Positions 53,464 to 63,412 are shown, counted from the stretch's first letter. The stretch is 64,000 bases of DNA from Rhodopirellula sp. (GCA_002701385.1 NZVD01000051.1:63317-127316); one strand, 5' to 3'. The notes: generated from the sequence alone by a model not told the origin. Numbers and translations are program-made.

Positions 53464-54843
53464 TTAGTTATCGGTAGAAACAACGATTTTTTGGGCCAGA
53501 TCGTCGCATTTTTGGCATAATGCGGTCTGATTCATCGATGCGGCTAACGTTTTTATCCGTTTTAGGGATCGTTGCATCCCTGATTCGTTTTCCAAACCAG
53601 GAAACTGAGCTGATAGCTCCTCATCCACTTCGTCAGGTTGTTTACATTGTGTAAGCAATTCCAGCAATTTGGTGAATGTTCCAAGAGCATCATCAAATCG
53701 TCGAATCGCCTGCTGTGACTCGGCTAGCCCCAATTGCAGAGCAATCTCCTCTACGATGGTAAAAGCACAGTGTTCTGCCTCAATCTTTTCAAATTGCTTG
53801 ATCGCTTCGTACCAGTTTTTTGTTCCAGTCAAACACCAACCGAGTTGAATTTTGGCCTGAGCCTGATTGGGATACTGTTTTGCTTGGTTTTGAAAGTATT
53901 CGGTACGAATTCTCCAGACCTCATGCTGTAAATCATCGAGTAGGGAGTCGGAGGCCTGTAGTTCCAGATGAAAATGCAATCGGGATTCCGCCTGTTGCAG
54001 CCTTAATTGCAGGCTCCTTTGGGACCAACTATTTGTATTGCCTGTAGCCTGTTGAGCGAGCTGTGCGGCTTCAATGGCCTGCCCATAGAGATTGAGTTCT
54101 TCGAGAATTTGGCAAAGTCGCTCCCATGTTGTTTCATGACTTGGGTTTTGCTCTAGTTCCAAACGCATGGAAGCTATTTGCGAGATTAACTCACGCCCTG
54201 GGAATTGCTGAGTAATGACACCCGGCAGGGCCCGTAGAATTTGCTGCAGGAGATGGTCATCTGCCGATTTAGCAACATGGAACATATGATCGTTGGCGTC
54301 ATCAAACCGCCCAGCTTGATAGAAGGCATGAACAATTTGGACATGCACATCGCAAGAGCCAGAAAAGTACTTGAGGGCAAACTCTAGATAGGTCCATTGA
54401 GTCTCGACGGCTTCGATACTCTGAGCGGCAAAGGCGAGCTCCAATAATAGTCTTTCATGACGAGCGTTGTGATATAACGCATCTGGCGCCTGTTGCAGGG
54501 CTTCGTGCCATTGTTGATTTTCGCAGAGTTGTTCGATGCGGCTAACTAATTTGAGATTGCGTCGTCGTTGACGCCAGCCATGCTTATACAATCCCAACTC
54601 ATAGCCTTGTTCTAAGGCCTGTAAAAATTCAAAGGTATAGACCGCGCCCATAGGATCGGCTTGCATACATTGGGCAAAGATGCCCAGGGCTCGGTCGTAA
54701 GCGGGAGGCTGTTGTTCCAGCCATTGCAATCCTGTCTCAAATTGGTTCTGTAGTTCACGCCGTTGTTGACGAGAAAAACCACGCGCATATTTCTCAACGT
54801 CAGATTGCTGATTACTTGCAGATTCAGGAGTGACAGGTTCCAA
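53464..54843 (-). CDS. TPR-like helical repeat protein
   Basis: A 459-residue protein without signal peptide or membrane helix, made of degenerate tetratricopeptide-like pairs of helices: LQWLEQQPPAYDRALGIFAQCMQADP near residue 40-65, YLEFALKYF, AIEAAQLAQQATGN, and AKIQLGWCLTGTKNWYEAIKQFEKIEAEH near 325-355. Gln content is high. A cytoplasmic scaffold is the safest reading; no named family is recognised. Its start lies only 55 bp from the divergent CobA-HemD gene. Confidence 0.75.
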   Translation of the reverse strand: MEPVTPESASNQQSDVEKYARGFSRQQRRELQNQFETGLQWLEQQPPAYDRALGIFAQCMQADPMGAVYTFEFLQALEQGYELGLYKHGWRQRRRNLKLVSRIEQLCENQQWHEALQQAPDALYHNARHERLLLELAFAAQSIEAVETQWTYLEFALKYFSGSCDVHVQIVHAFYQAGRFDDANDHMFHVAKSADDHLLQQILRALPGVITQQFPGRELISQIASMRLELEQNPSHETTWERLCQILEELNLYGQAIEAAQLAQQATGNTNSWSQRSLQLRLQQAESRLHFHLELQASDSLLDDLQHEVWRIRTEYFQNQAKQYPNQAQAKIQLGWCLTGTKNWYEAIKQFEKIEAEHCAFTIVEEIALQLGLAESQQAIRRFDDALGTFTKLLELLTQCKQPDEVDEELSAQFPGLENESGMQRSLKRIKTLAASMNQTALCQKCDDLAQKIVVSTDN

Positions 54844-54898
54844 TCGAGTAAGCCTTTCAATTAGGCAATCTTCGGAAGCAAATTGGGATACTTTGACT

Positions 54899-56416
54899 AT
54901 GACTCAGGATACATCATCTGACGGATTTGTGTATCTGGTAGGAGCCGGTCCCGGGGATCCTTCTTATATTACGCTACGTGGTGTCCAGTGTTTAAAACAG
55001 GCTGATGTGGTGTTATATGATTACCTGGTTAATCCCAGAATATTGCAGCACGTTCGTCCCGGAACGGAATGCTTGTGTATGGGGCGGCATGGTACGGGGA
55101 AGATCTGGAAACAGAACGAGATTAACTCAGAATGCATTCGTCTGGCACAGCAGGGACAGCAGGTTGTACGGCTCAAGAGTGGTGATCCCGCCATCTTTGC
55201 TCGAGCAGCGGAAGAGGCGTCAGCTTTTGAATCGGCTGGGATCGGATATGAAATCGTACCCGGAATTACAGCAGCCTTAGCGTCGGGGACATGCGCGGGG
55301 ATCCCTTTAACGCACCGTGATAAGGCCTCTTCAGTAGCGTTAATTACTGGGCATGAACGTGACGGAAAAGGTGAGTCCTCACTGGACTACGACCAGTTAG
55401 CTCGTTTCCCCGGAACCTTAGTGTTCTATATGGGCGTAACGTCATCACGTAACTGGACCGGTAAATTGATTGAACATGGTATGTCAGCATCGACTCCGGC
55501 TGCTATTATCCGCAAGATTAGTTGCCCGGATCAGATTACAGTAAGATGCACTCTATCGGAAGTTCCGGAATGGTTTGAAGGCGAACATCGTTTACGACCA
55601 CCGGCCATTGTAATTGTTGGTGCTGTTGTGAGTGACACAAGTTTGAATTCATGGTTTGAGTCGCGCCCACTGTTTGGGCAGCGGGTGTTGGTAACACGTG
55701 CAACCACTCAGGCGGAACAGTTTGCAGCTAAACTCAGTGATTTGGGAGCGGAAGTTGTCCTGCAGCCCGCGATTGAAATTGTTGCGCCTTCTGATTTCAC
55801 TTTGGTGGATCAGGCTATAAAGCAATTGGAGCAGACTGACTGGGTCGTTTTTTCCAGTGGTAACGGAGTCCGTTATTTTTTAGAACGGGTTCTCGAATTA
55901 GGTTTGGATGTGAGAGCATTTTCTCAGACACAATTAGCCGCCATCGGTCCCGGAACTGCTGCTATGTTGGAGAACTATCACCTCAAGGCGGATTTGATTC
56001 CGGACGAATACCGGGCCGAGTCCATGGTGGCTGCATTGACTCCTCATGTTGAAAATAGACAGGTGCTGTTGATTCGAGCCAATCGAGGTCGTGATGTATT
56101 GCCAAATGGGCTTCGGGACGCGGGAGCGGAGGTGGAGGAAACGGTAGTCTATCATAGCCAGGATGTTGATGAGTTATCCGGTTTGACCGAAGAGGCACTC
56201 GAGGAAGGGATCGACTGGATAACGTTTACAAGTTCTGCGATCGCAAGGTCTTCGATCAAATTGCTGGGGGATCATGTTCAAAGCATGAAGTCAGCAAGTA
56301 TCAGTCCGATCACGAGCGAAACCATGCGGGAATTAGGTGTGATGCCGACGGTCGAAGCCTCGTCACATAATCTAGATGGCCTGCTTCAGGCGATCCTTGA
56401 ATATCGCGATGCCTAG
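54899..56416 (+). CDS. Fused uroporphyrinogen-III C-methyltransferase/uroporphyrinogen-III synthase
   Basis: A 505-residue bifunctional tetrapyrrole enzyme. Residues 1-245 are the SAM-dependent methyltransferase (CobA/SUMT) with VYLVGAGPGDPSYITLRG, RLKSGDPAIFARAAEE, and PGITAALASGTCAGIPLTHR. From about 256 comes HemD (GQRVLVTRATTQAEQFAAKLSDLGAEV in pieces; DWVVFSSGNGVRYF; AIGPGTAAMLE). HemD closes uroporphyrinogen III; SUMT diverts it to sirohaem/cobalamin. Such fusions are known in several phyla. ATG at 54899 is preferred over 54830, which would run into the divergent gene. The haem supply fits the two multihaem cytochromes of the window. Confidence 0.93.
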   Translation: MTQDTSSDGFVYLVGAGPGDPSYITLRGVQCLKQADVVLYDYLVNPRILQHVRPGTECLCMGRHGTGKIWKQNEINSECIRLAQQGQQVVRLKSGDPAIFARAAEEASAFESAGIGYEIVPGITAALASGTCAGIPLTHRDKASSVALITGHERDGKGESSLDYDQLARFPGTLVFYMGVTSSRNWTGKLIEHGMSASTPAAIIRKISCPDQITVRCTLSEVPEWFEGEHRLRPPAIVIVGAVVSDTSLNSWFESRPLFGQRVLVTRATTQAEQFAAKLSDLGAEVVLQPAIEIVAPSDFTLVDQAIKQLEQTDWVVFSSGNGVRYFLERVLELGLDVRAFSQTQLAAIGPGTAAMLENYHLKADLIPDEYRAESMVAALTPHVENRQVLLIRANRGRDVLPNGLRDAGAEVEETVVYHSQDVDELSGLTEEALEEGIDWITFTSSAIARSSIKLLGDHVQSMKSASISPITSETMRELGVMPTVEASSHNLDGLLQAILEYRDA

Positions 56417-56433
56417 AGCAATATTGCTTTAGG
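56412..56433. other. 22-bp near-perfect palindrome over the stop codon of the fusion gene
   Basis: The sequence contains the 12-bp palindrome agcaatattgct (56417-56428) flanked by ccta and tagg arms. It overlaps the TAG stop. There is no T-run, so it is not a typical terminator. Confidence 0.6.
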
Positions 56434-56551
56434 AAGTTGACAGAAAACTTTAATCGACTGAAGTCTGCCTTGATTCCCCGTTGGGATTTTAATGTAGAAT
56501 GTAAAAATTAGTGTTCCCTCAAACTCATGAGCCCTGATCAGGAGATTATTA

Positions 56552-57622
56552 GTGACGTTTTCATCTGTTATCAAAGACAGGCGACAAGCATTAAAGTCGA
56601 TGACTGCGGCAGTGACTTTGCCAGCAGCAAGCCTGGCTCTATGCGGGTCCAATTCAACAGCTCGGGCAGCGAAGATTAGGCCTGAATGGAAAACGAGCAT
56701 TAAGAAGGGATTGGACTGGGTCGTGCGCAGTCAGTCCTCGTTAGGACATTGGACTGCAGGTACTTACCCCACGGCCATGACGGCATTGGCAGGGACGGCA
56801 TTAATCTGTTCCGGTTCGACGACAACGCAGGGACCTTATGCCAGAGCGATTCGTAAGAGTGTCGATTACATCACCACCAAATGTCGTAGTAATGGACTGA
56901 TTGGTGATCCTTTATCAGATAATCGCTATACCTATGGTCATGGTTTTTCGATGTTGTTTCTTTCGCAAGTGCTGGGAGAAGAGGAAGATCTGGAACGCCG
57001 TGAAGAGTTGATCGAGATTCTGAAGAAGGCAGTCGAGTTTAGCGCCAATGCTCAAACACCATCCGGCGGTTGGGGATACGTAAGCGCTAAAGATGGTAAT
57101 AACTTTGATGAAGGATCGACGACGATTACTCAGGTTCAGGGATTGCGGGGATGTAGAAATGCCGGAATACCAGTCCCCAAGCAGGTCATCGATAAAGCCA
57201 AGGAATATATCTATAGCTGTAAAAATCCAGACGGGGGAATCTCCTACAGTTCCAGAAACCGAGGGTCTTCCCGTCCTGCCATCACAGCGGCGTCGTTAGC
57301 ATGTCTATACAATGCGGGTGACTATGACAGTAAGCATGTGCCGGAGATGTTGGCGTATACCAAGAAGAATCTTCATAACATTGGCGGTGGTGCGAGATCC
57401 TTTGGACACTGGCATTACACCTATCTTTATTACGCTCAGGTTGTGTACCGACAGGGACAGAAAGAGTGGTCGCCGTTTCGTGATCAACTGTATGGGCGGA
57501 TTGCCAATGAGCAAGCAGACAATGGAAGTTGGACAGGCAACATCGGTCCCATTTATGTGACAGCCTGTAATCTAATCATGATGCAGCTTGACCATGCATT
57601 CTTGCCAATTTATCAGCGGTAA
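56552..57622 (+). CDS. Exported alpha/alpha-toroid (prenyltransferase/squalene-cyclase-repeat) protein
   Basis: A 356-residue protein with a possible Tat signal peptide (DRRQALK followed by a hydrophobic stretch ending TARAA, near residue 46). The body has repeats of the terpene-cyclase/prenyltransferase fold: GLDWVVRSQSSLGHWTAGTYPTAMTALAG (in pieces), YTYGHGFSMLFLSQVLG, NAQTPSGGWGYVS, DGGISYSSRN and EQADNGSWTGN, each a helix pair with a QxxxGxW-like turn. The DxDD acid motif of squalene-hopene cyclase is not seen, so it is probably not a cyclase. Related proteins are frequent in planctomycetes with no known function. A start at 56552 is GTG. Confidence 0.75.
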   Translation: MTFSSVIKDRRQALKSMTAAVTLPAASLALCGSNSTARAAKIRPEWKTSIKKGLDWVVRSQSSLGHWTAGTYPTAMTALAGTALICSGSTTTQGPYARAIRKSVDYITTKCRSNGLIGDPLSDNRYTYGHGFSMLFLSQVLGEEEDLERREELIEILKKAVEFSANAQTPSGGWGYVSAKDGNNFDEGSTTITQVQGLRGCRNAGIPVPKQVIDKAKEYIYSCKNPDGGISYSSRNRGSSRPAITAASLACLYNAGDYDSKHVPEMLAYTKKNLHNIGGGARSFGHWHYTYLYYAQVVYRQGQKEWSPFRDQLYGRIANEQADNGSWTGNIGPIYVTACNLIMMQLDHAFLPIYQR

Positions 57623-57731
57623 GTAGCCATCAGTGAACAGTCGCATTACGTCCGACTGACGGCGCAAGAAAAAACTGATTGAATCGAGCGAATCCGGTTG
57701 AAGATGGGGACGTGTCCAGCACACCAGACAG

Positions 57732-59783
57732 TTATTCACTCATTAGAATCGATGTGTTGTCTCTGTTCTGGAGTAGCAATAGTAGAGTATCCTGGTCGAT
57801 AACTGATGGCTGGTCGGTCTTGAAAAGTAATCGTCGGTTGTTGAGTGGTGGCCCGCCGATCAAATCCAATTTGGCGCCCCAACTATTCATTAATGCTTGT
57901 TGTATTTTAATTCGTTCTGTCACGGGAGAAACGAATTGGTAGAAATCAATCCCTTCTTGGACCTGCTTATACTCTGGTAGTTTCTGTAGAGATTGCCAGG
58001 TGACATAGCGAGTGGCGGCATAGTTGTCGTTAAGTAGTTGTACCATCAGCGGTAAACGCCAATTGGTCGACGAGGTTTCCAGTGTTGGTTCCCAGGTCAT
58101 ATGCCAAGCGGCAAGTGTGCGCTGGACTGCATTGCCCTGGAGAAGCCAGCTCACACTGGCGGCAACATCCTGATGGGGGCTGTTCAATTTGATGGCATCA
58201 TGACCATACCATTGACTCAACGCATCTGCGGTCCACTGTAACGTCTGATCAAGGTGACACAGATTACAGGCATTGGGTTTTTCGTTTTTCTGTGGCTGAC
58301 GGTGAATTTGGGGAGAATCAATGCGATGACTGCGGATGCCTCCCATCAGGGCATAGGATGTATGTGGCATATGACAGTTAAAACATTTGCTTCCTTCCGA
58401 ATCACTTAGGTGATGCGTGTGTGCGGATAGTTCCGTTGTGTATTCCGGTTCTTTATGGCATTGGACACAGGCCTGATTCGAATTGAGTCCAAGCCCCAGT
58501 TGATTATCCGGCTCTTCCATAGAATGCAGGCTGTGACAGCTCAGACACGTCATTTCGCCATGGGTGAAACATTCACTTTTGACCAGGCCCTGATATTCCC
58601 GCCCTCCGATACGAACTGTGCCATCATTCCAAAACATGTTGTAGTAAACCAAGCTAGGGTCCGTGTCTTCATGGAAGATCATCTGACGATTTTTGATGAG
58701 GTCATTGCCCGGTTGGTAATCCAGTCCATCTTCAAGAAACGTCTGAGGGTGATTGGATTCGAAGAGGCTGTGACACTGTCCGCAAACCTGGGCCTGCTTA
58801 TGTTTATCGAGTCGAAGAGGGTTAATGATCGAAGAATCGGCTTTTCCGGAAAGCTCTACATTGGTGTTGGCCGATAGCAAAGCCTGATGTTTATTGACAT
58901 GAGATTTTCCGGGCCCGTGGCAGGCTTCACAGGAGATACCATAGTCAGCGATATTCGAATGGAATTCGATATCATATCGATCTTCTTCCGCTTGATAGTG
59001 AGGTTGGCCACCGACGGCGTGACAGGCAATACAAGATTGGTTCCACACGGTTGGTGGTCGGCCAAATTGTGGGTCGGCAATGAAAGAGTCTTCATACGGA
59101 ATCCATTTTTGCTGCTCGATCATGTAAACCCAGGGGAACAGCCACATGGAATTATTATCCAGATCCTCGGCATTGGGTTCGTCATCGGAGTGTTCCCATG
59201 ACATCCAGAACATATGCATTTTGTGGGAACCGGTAATCATCACGATACGTTTGTCGGCCATCTTGGGATTTGGATGGTCTCGAATTAAATCAGGGCGTTG
59301 TCTGAGCTCCCATTTAGGGTCATGAGTTCGAACCCAATATTCTTCGCCTTTGCGATAGATTTTGTAAGTGGTGTTACCCAGTTTCATTTCACGGCCATCA
59401 AAGTCGGCTCGGATGGTCTCTGGCGAGGCGATTTGGGTCATGGTGCGATGGTATGAGGAATGCCAGGATTTGTGTTCTTCCTGATGGCACTTCGCACAGA
59501 CCTGCGCTCCGACATAGTCGTTGTGATCCGTGAGTTTTGGAGTCGCCGTTTGTAGTTGTATGTCATTGGTTGCCTGACGCACGTTGAGTGTTTCAGGCGG
59601 TGGTTCGTACTCGGCAAGTTCCGTCTCGTCTGAAGAAAACCAATAAATGGCCGCGGCCGCTCCTACGGCCAGGACTGCGAAGACTGCGATGATGCGAGCT
59701 TTCCCCTGATGGCGAATTACCGCAGGTACACATGCCAGCGGCAAAACCAGAGTTGCCAGTAATAAGAACAGTGACTGCTGCAC
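57732..59783 (-). CDS. Octahaem c-type cytochrome, membrane anchored
   Basis: A 683-residue protein with two N-terminal hydrophobic helices (3-22 and 31-48) and a large periplasmic part. It has eight CxxCH haem sites: CAKCH near residue 94, CIACH, CEACH, CGQCH, CLSCH, CVQCH, CFNCH and CNLCH, spread to about residue 515; the last 170 residues are haem-free and helical. A CEACHGPGKSH and CFNCHMPH pair places it near cytochrome c554/NapC-type carriers, and the family occurs in planctomycete respiratory chains. Its role could be electron transfer to or from the quinone pool. It follows the VWA gene by 53 bp. Confidence 0.85.
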   Translation of the reverse strand: MQQSLFLLLATLVLPLACVPAVIRHQGKARIIAVFAVLAVGAAAAIYWFSSDETELAEYEPPPETLNVRQATNDIQLQTATPKLTDHNDYVGAQVCAKCHQEEHKSWHSSYHRTMTQIASPETIRADFDGREMKLGNTTYKIYRKGEEYWVRTHDPKWELRQRPDLIRDHPNPKMADKRIVMITGSHKMHMFWMSWEHSDDEPNAEDLDNNSMWLFPWVYMIEQQKWIPYEDSFIADPQFGRPPTVWNQSCIACHAVGGQPHYQAEEDRYDIEFHSNIADYGISCEACHGPGKSHVNKHQALLSANTNVELSGKADSSIINPLRLDKHKQAQVCGQCHSLFESNHPQTFLEDGLDYQPGNDLIKNRQMIFHEDTDPSLVYYNMFWNDGTVRIGGREYQGLVKSECFTHGEMTCLSCHSLHSMEEPDNQLGLGLNSNQACVQCHKEPEYTTELSAHTHHLSDSEGSKCFNCHMPHTSYALMGGIRSHRIDSPQIHRQPQKNEKPNACNLCHLDQTLQWTADALSQWYGHDAIKLNSPHQDVAASVSWLLQGNAVQRTLAAWHMTWEPTLETSSTNWRLPLMVQLLNDNYAATRYVTWQSLQKLPEYKQVQEGIDFYQFVSPVTERIKIQQALMNSWGAKLDLIGGPPLNNRRLLFKTDQPSVIDQDTLLLLLQNRDNTSILMSE

Positions 59784-59836
59784 AATAAACTCTGACCTAG
59801 AAGGAAACGAATCGGAATAGTTGGTGAACTGCCTAC

Positions 59837-61825
59837 TTACAGTTTCGGTATAGGTATTCGGGGAGCATTAGTGGTATTTGGTCGTGAAGGAGCTCGGTAA
59901 ACAGGTATTACTTCCAGACCAAAGCCGCGTTTTAACTCTTCGGAAGCCCGTTCAGCCCATGGGGTGCCGGGATGCAATTCGATGACTTTCTCAAATAGTT
60001 CCGAAGCTCGGTTAATATAAGGACGGCTAACTTCCTCGGCAGAAAGTTTCAGACGGCCACGGAGATCCCAACGCACCAAACGACGATTTGGAGGCATGAC
60101 GGGAGGCACCTGCTTGGGGTTTCGGATAAATGTCTCTAACGCGGCACCATATTCATAAACTCTGGCCTGATAGGCGATTAACTGAGCATAGATCAGGTCA
60201 TAATTTGCCTGCCAACGCGCATTAAGTTCCCCCTTTCGGTATTCGTAGGCTTCTTCGAGTACCGCTTGAGCATTCGCCAGATATGTGAGATAGATTTTTG
60301 CTTTTTCCTGTTCCTGTCTTGCACGCTGTAGAAAAGCATCCGGTTGTAGTGGGAATGTCATATCTAATTCAATAATTTCGGCGGTTGCTTCATTGAGTGG
60401 ATTTAGGTCTACAATGACCTGCCAGATAAAGGAACGCAGGGGATACTCACTTCGCATGGTGAGCTGTTTTTGTCGACTATCTAAATCTGGTAGATATGGC
60501 TTCATCGCTTTAAGCTCATAGCGACGTTTATCTGCCTCTCCACCTTCCAGTTTCGTTTCCACGGTTGGAAGCATGAAGAAAATCCCTCCGGATTCCCGAG
60601 CAATTCGGCATTGTTCGTAGGGGCCAAAGCCACTGGAAAACGCATCCCGGCGTCGGCGAAAACCGTTGGTCTGCAATTGTTCGACAAAAGCGGTTTCCGG
60701 ACCACGGTCGATTTGCAGCCAGTGATTTACTCCGGTTTGTGGATGTCTCCAGTTCATATAGGCATGGGGATATCCAAAGACGGCTTCACGTCCTAAGAAG
60801 TATGTGCGGCAATTCATTTCCCTAGCTGTTGCTACAGCCATTTCCAGTGTCTGCACGTTGTTATCCGGCTCTCCACTCTCATCGGATACCACAATCAATG
60901 CCATTTGCCGTTTGCCGCGGGCTCGATAGGATTCATGGTCATTGATAGCTCGGGTGATTGCCGGGCACATGACTTCATATCCAGACGGATCGATTGGTAC
61001 TTCGTTGATGGCTCGGCGAATGAGCTCTAAGTCAGACGTTGGCCGTTTCGTATGCTTGAGATAGCCAGAGCCATAGCTGGCGATGGCGGTTAAAAGGTGA
61101 TCACCTGAGGCAGTATCGGCTAGGCCTAATTCGGAATAGACTTTATTGATTCGTTCACGTATTTCCCGTTGATCATCCCGCATACTGACAGACTGATCAA
61201 ATAACCATACGACTAGAACATCTCCTTCTTCAAGCATGAAGATGATTTCCTGAGTAATGCGGTCTATGGCCTGTTCCAGATTGTCGACGACTTCCCGTGG
61301 ATCGCCATAGGAGCCAACTGGAATATCTGTCATCAGGCTGGCCTGAAGGCTTGCAGGAATCGTCAGAGTCGCCGGTTCGATTCCGGTTTCTTGTTCTGGA
61401 TCCTCGAGCACTTCTGCATCAAAGGTCGGCTCTGAAAACTGGCTAACTCCTTCAGCATTCGGGAGTCCTGCTAATGCCGATGATTGTTGTGTGTTAGACA
61501 GATCCTCTGACGGCGTCGTGTCTTCGTCTAACTCCACCGTGATGAGTTCTTCTGGCTTTTCAATCTCCTCGAGTGGAGGTTCTACCACAATAATATTGAA
61601 TTGCTCCAATATCTCATCGGTGAGAGTGAAAAGTCCCAGCACAATCAGGATGGCTGCATGGACAAATGTGGAGATTCCCAAAGCACCAACGCCAACAATC
61701 AGATCCTTAAGGCTCTTGGAATCGTGAATATCTTCCGAGGTGAGTGGAGCCTGCTCCTCAGACAGCGAATCAGCAGCTCCATCTTGGAGATGGTTCGGAA
61801 TCAAATTGTCAGATAAGCTGGCCAT
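59837..61825 (-). CDS. Membrane protein with von Willebrand A domain
   Basis: A 662-residue protein. A transmembrane helix (about residues 44-70) follows a hydrophilic start; an acidic linker to residue 170 leads to a VWA domain (200-400) with an intact metal-ion site: DQSVSM (DxSxS) and later VVSDESGEPDN. The rest is helical and charged, with no further family recognised. VWA proteins of this kind sit in the planctomycete envelope and bind other proteins. It is divergent from coaD and in tandem with the octahaem cytochrome. Confidence 0.82.
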   Translation of the reverse strand: MASLSDNLIPNHLQDGAADSLSEEQAPLTSEDIHDSKSLKDLIVGVGALGISTFVHAAILIVLGLFTLTDEILEQFNIIVVEPPLEEIEKPEELITVELDEDTTPSEDLSNTQQSSALAGLPNAEGVSQFSEPTFDAEVLEDPEQETGIEPATLTIPASLQASLMTDIPVGSYGDPREVVDNLEQAIDRITQEIIFMLEEGDVLVVWLFDQSVSMRDDQREIRERINKVYSELGLADTASGDHLLTAIASYGSGYLKHTKRPTSDLELIRRAINEVPIDPSGYEVMCPAITRAINDHESYRARGKRQMALIVVSDESGEPDNNVQTLEMAVATAREMNCRTYFLGREAVFGYPHAYMNWRHPQTGVNHWLQIDRGPETAFVEQLQTNGFRRRRDAFSSGFGPYEQCRIARESGGIFFMLPTVETKLEGGEADKRRYELKAMKPYLPDLDSRQKQLTMRSEYPLRSFIWQVIVDLNPLNEATAEIIELDMTFPLQPDAFLQRARQEQEKAKIYLTYLANAQAVLEEAYEYRKGELNARWQANYDLIYAQLIAYQARVYEYGAALETFIRNPKQVPPVMPPNRRLVRWDLRGRLKLSAEEVSRPYINRASELFEKVIELHPGTPWAERASEELKRGFGLEVIPVYRAPSRPNTTNAPRIPIPKL

Positions 61826-62159
61826 GGTTCTCAGTGACGGAACTCGTTGTTGGATTTACTCACCTTAATACGGTGGCTTTGGTGGTCTGGCTATCTCAAT
61901 TATAGGTAATAGGCTGGATGCCGTCTTGAGTAATTGCGTTGGATGACGGCTGTTTAATTTTGTGTACACCGTCTGAACGAGTTATCCCGATTAATTCAAG
62001 ACTCTTAAATGGGACTCGTCATCCAATTGCTGATGTGATTAGAATGAAGTCGACGGGACATTTAGGTAATATCTTACGGTTGTCGCCCCAATGAGGTTTA
62101 CGTATCGCTGTCGCGGCAGAGCTTTTAAGGATAAATAGGAATAACTACGTTAGTAACCG
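61826..62159. promoter_or_regulatory. 334-bp divergent region before coaD
   Basis: No gene is present. A 10-bp perfect inverted repeat ttggatgacg (61939-61948) and cgtcatccaa (62017-62026) has arms 68 bp apart, which fits a pair of operator sites for a regulator acting on the VWA gene, coaD or both. Promoter hexamers are not clear. Confidence 0.5.
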
Positions 62160-62648
62160 ATGAGTAAGATTGCAGTTTATACCGGATCTTTTGACCCCAT
62201 TACGTTGGGGCATCTGAACGTGATCGACCGGTCTCGTCAGATGTTCGATACGTTGGTGGTCGGGATCGGCGTCAACGTAGATAAGAAGTCTCTCTTTACA
62301 CCAGAGGAACGGAAAGACCTAGTCCGCCGAGTAACCTCCCAATGGGAGAATGTGGTTGTTGAAACGTTTGATGGATTGGCTGTTGATTTTGTGAGTGAAC
62401 AGGAATCCCGAATTATGGTTCGGGGAGTACGACCGCTTACCGACATTGCCGGTGAATTCACCATGATGATGGCCAATCGCCAGCTGGCTCCAGCGATTGA
62501 AACGGTTTTTTTAATGGCCGATGAAGAATTCGCTCACGTATCGAGTTCTCTGATCAAACAAATCGCTCAATTCTCGGATGACGATATGCTGGCTCGGTTT
62601 GTCCCGCAGGCAATCATACCCGATCTGCGTGCCAGAATGAGTACGTAG
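62160..62648 (+). CDS. coaD: Phosphopantetheine adenylyltransferase
   Basis: A 162-residue nucleotidyltransferase that makes dephospho-CoA. The family signature is complete: YTGSFDPITLGHLNVIDRS with the T/HxGH nucleotidyl motif, VRGVRPLTDIAGEFTMMMANRQLAP (in pieces) and the FAHVSSSLIKQIA loop. It precedes CoaE in the pathway. Confidence 0.96.
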   Translation: MSKIAVYTGSFDPITLGHLNVIDRSRQMFDTLVVGIGVNVDKKSLFTPEERKDLVRRVTSQWENVVVETFDGLAVDFVSEQESRIMVRGVRPLTDIAGEFTMMMANRQLAPAIETVFLMADEEFAHVSSSLIKQIAQFSDDDMLARFVPQAIIPDLRARMST

Positions 62649-62665
62649 CCCGGCTTCTATACAGG

Positions 62666-63412
62666 TCAGGCAGCTGGAATCTGAAAGCGTTGCTGCGCCT
62701 GTTGGTGTCTCAGTAGAGTGGCGGCTGACCGGATCGGCGTAATTTCTATTTTCCCCTTTGTCCTCATGCGGACAAGTGTTCGCAACAGCCCCGCGATTTT
62801 TTCTAATGCAACTTTTTGTTGTAACAATGCGTGCACATCGATTTGAATGTGTTGAAATGCCTGCGGTGATTTAAAGTGCATAGCCGACCGAAGAACCAAT
62901 TCACGTACTGGGTGAGTCAATTGCCGCACCCAATGAAGAGGAGCCGGGACTTCCCAGATTCCATATCTCAAGGAGCGGGGTTCTATCGTTTTCTTTAGAG
63001 TGCCAGCGGTATCTTGTCCACAATGATGATTCACCATGGAGATACGATGTTTCACAAGCAGGTTCAAGTTTTGTTCCTGAATGCTTTCAGAAAGGCTTAG
63101 CGTGGTGATCCGAATTCCCAGATTCCGTCCCTCTGTCACCCGCTCGCTTAGAGTTTGTGAGAGATTCTGTCGCTGGTCTACACCATGGTTTCCAGTTACA
63201 ACAATAGAGAATTCCTGAGGTAAGGAGCAATGATCATGGATCTTCAGGACATCATATAATTTGGGGTCGTGAACGAGCCACGTGGCAACGATCTCGTGGT
63301 GATCTAATTCACTAGCCAGAAATTCAAGGATCCTGGTGCGGTATCCTTGATGTTCGGGCCTAACCGCCGAGCTGGTAGGGATATTGATTGACAATAGTAT
63401 TTGAGGAATCAT
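62666..63412 (-). CDS. Uncharacterised protein, possibly a degenerate polysaccharide deacetylase
   Basis: A 248-residue protein, no signal peptide. Beta/alpha segments such as IVATWLVHDPKLYD and SIVVTGNHGVDQRQNLSQTLSERV recall the polysaccharide deacetylase (NodB) barrel, but the metal-binding Asp-Asp and HxxxH are not both present, so activity is doubtful. It converges on coaD with 17 bp between stops. Assignment is tentative. Confidence 0.5.
   Translation of the reverse strand: MIPQILLSINIPTSSAVRPEHQGYRTRILEFLASELDHHEIVATWLVHDPKLYDVLKIHDHCSLPQEFSIVVTGNHGVDQRQNLSQTLSERVTEGRNLGIRITTLSLSESIQEQNLNLLVKHRISMVNHHCGQDTAGTLKKTIEPRSLRYGIWEVPAPLHWVRQLTHPVRELVLRSAMHFKSPQAFQHIQIDVHALLQQKVALEKIAGLLRTLVRMRTKGKIEITPIRSAATLLRHQQAQQRFQIPAA

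Noticed and set aside
54830..54898. Upstream start of the CobA-HemD fusion
   Set aside because: It would overlap the coding start of the divergent TPR-like gene and adds 23 residues before the conserved methyltransferase start.
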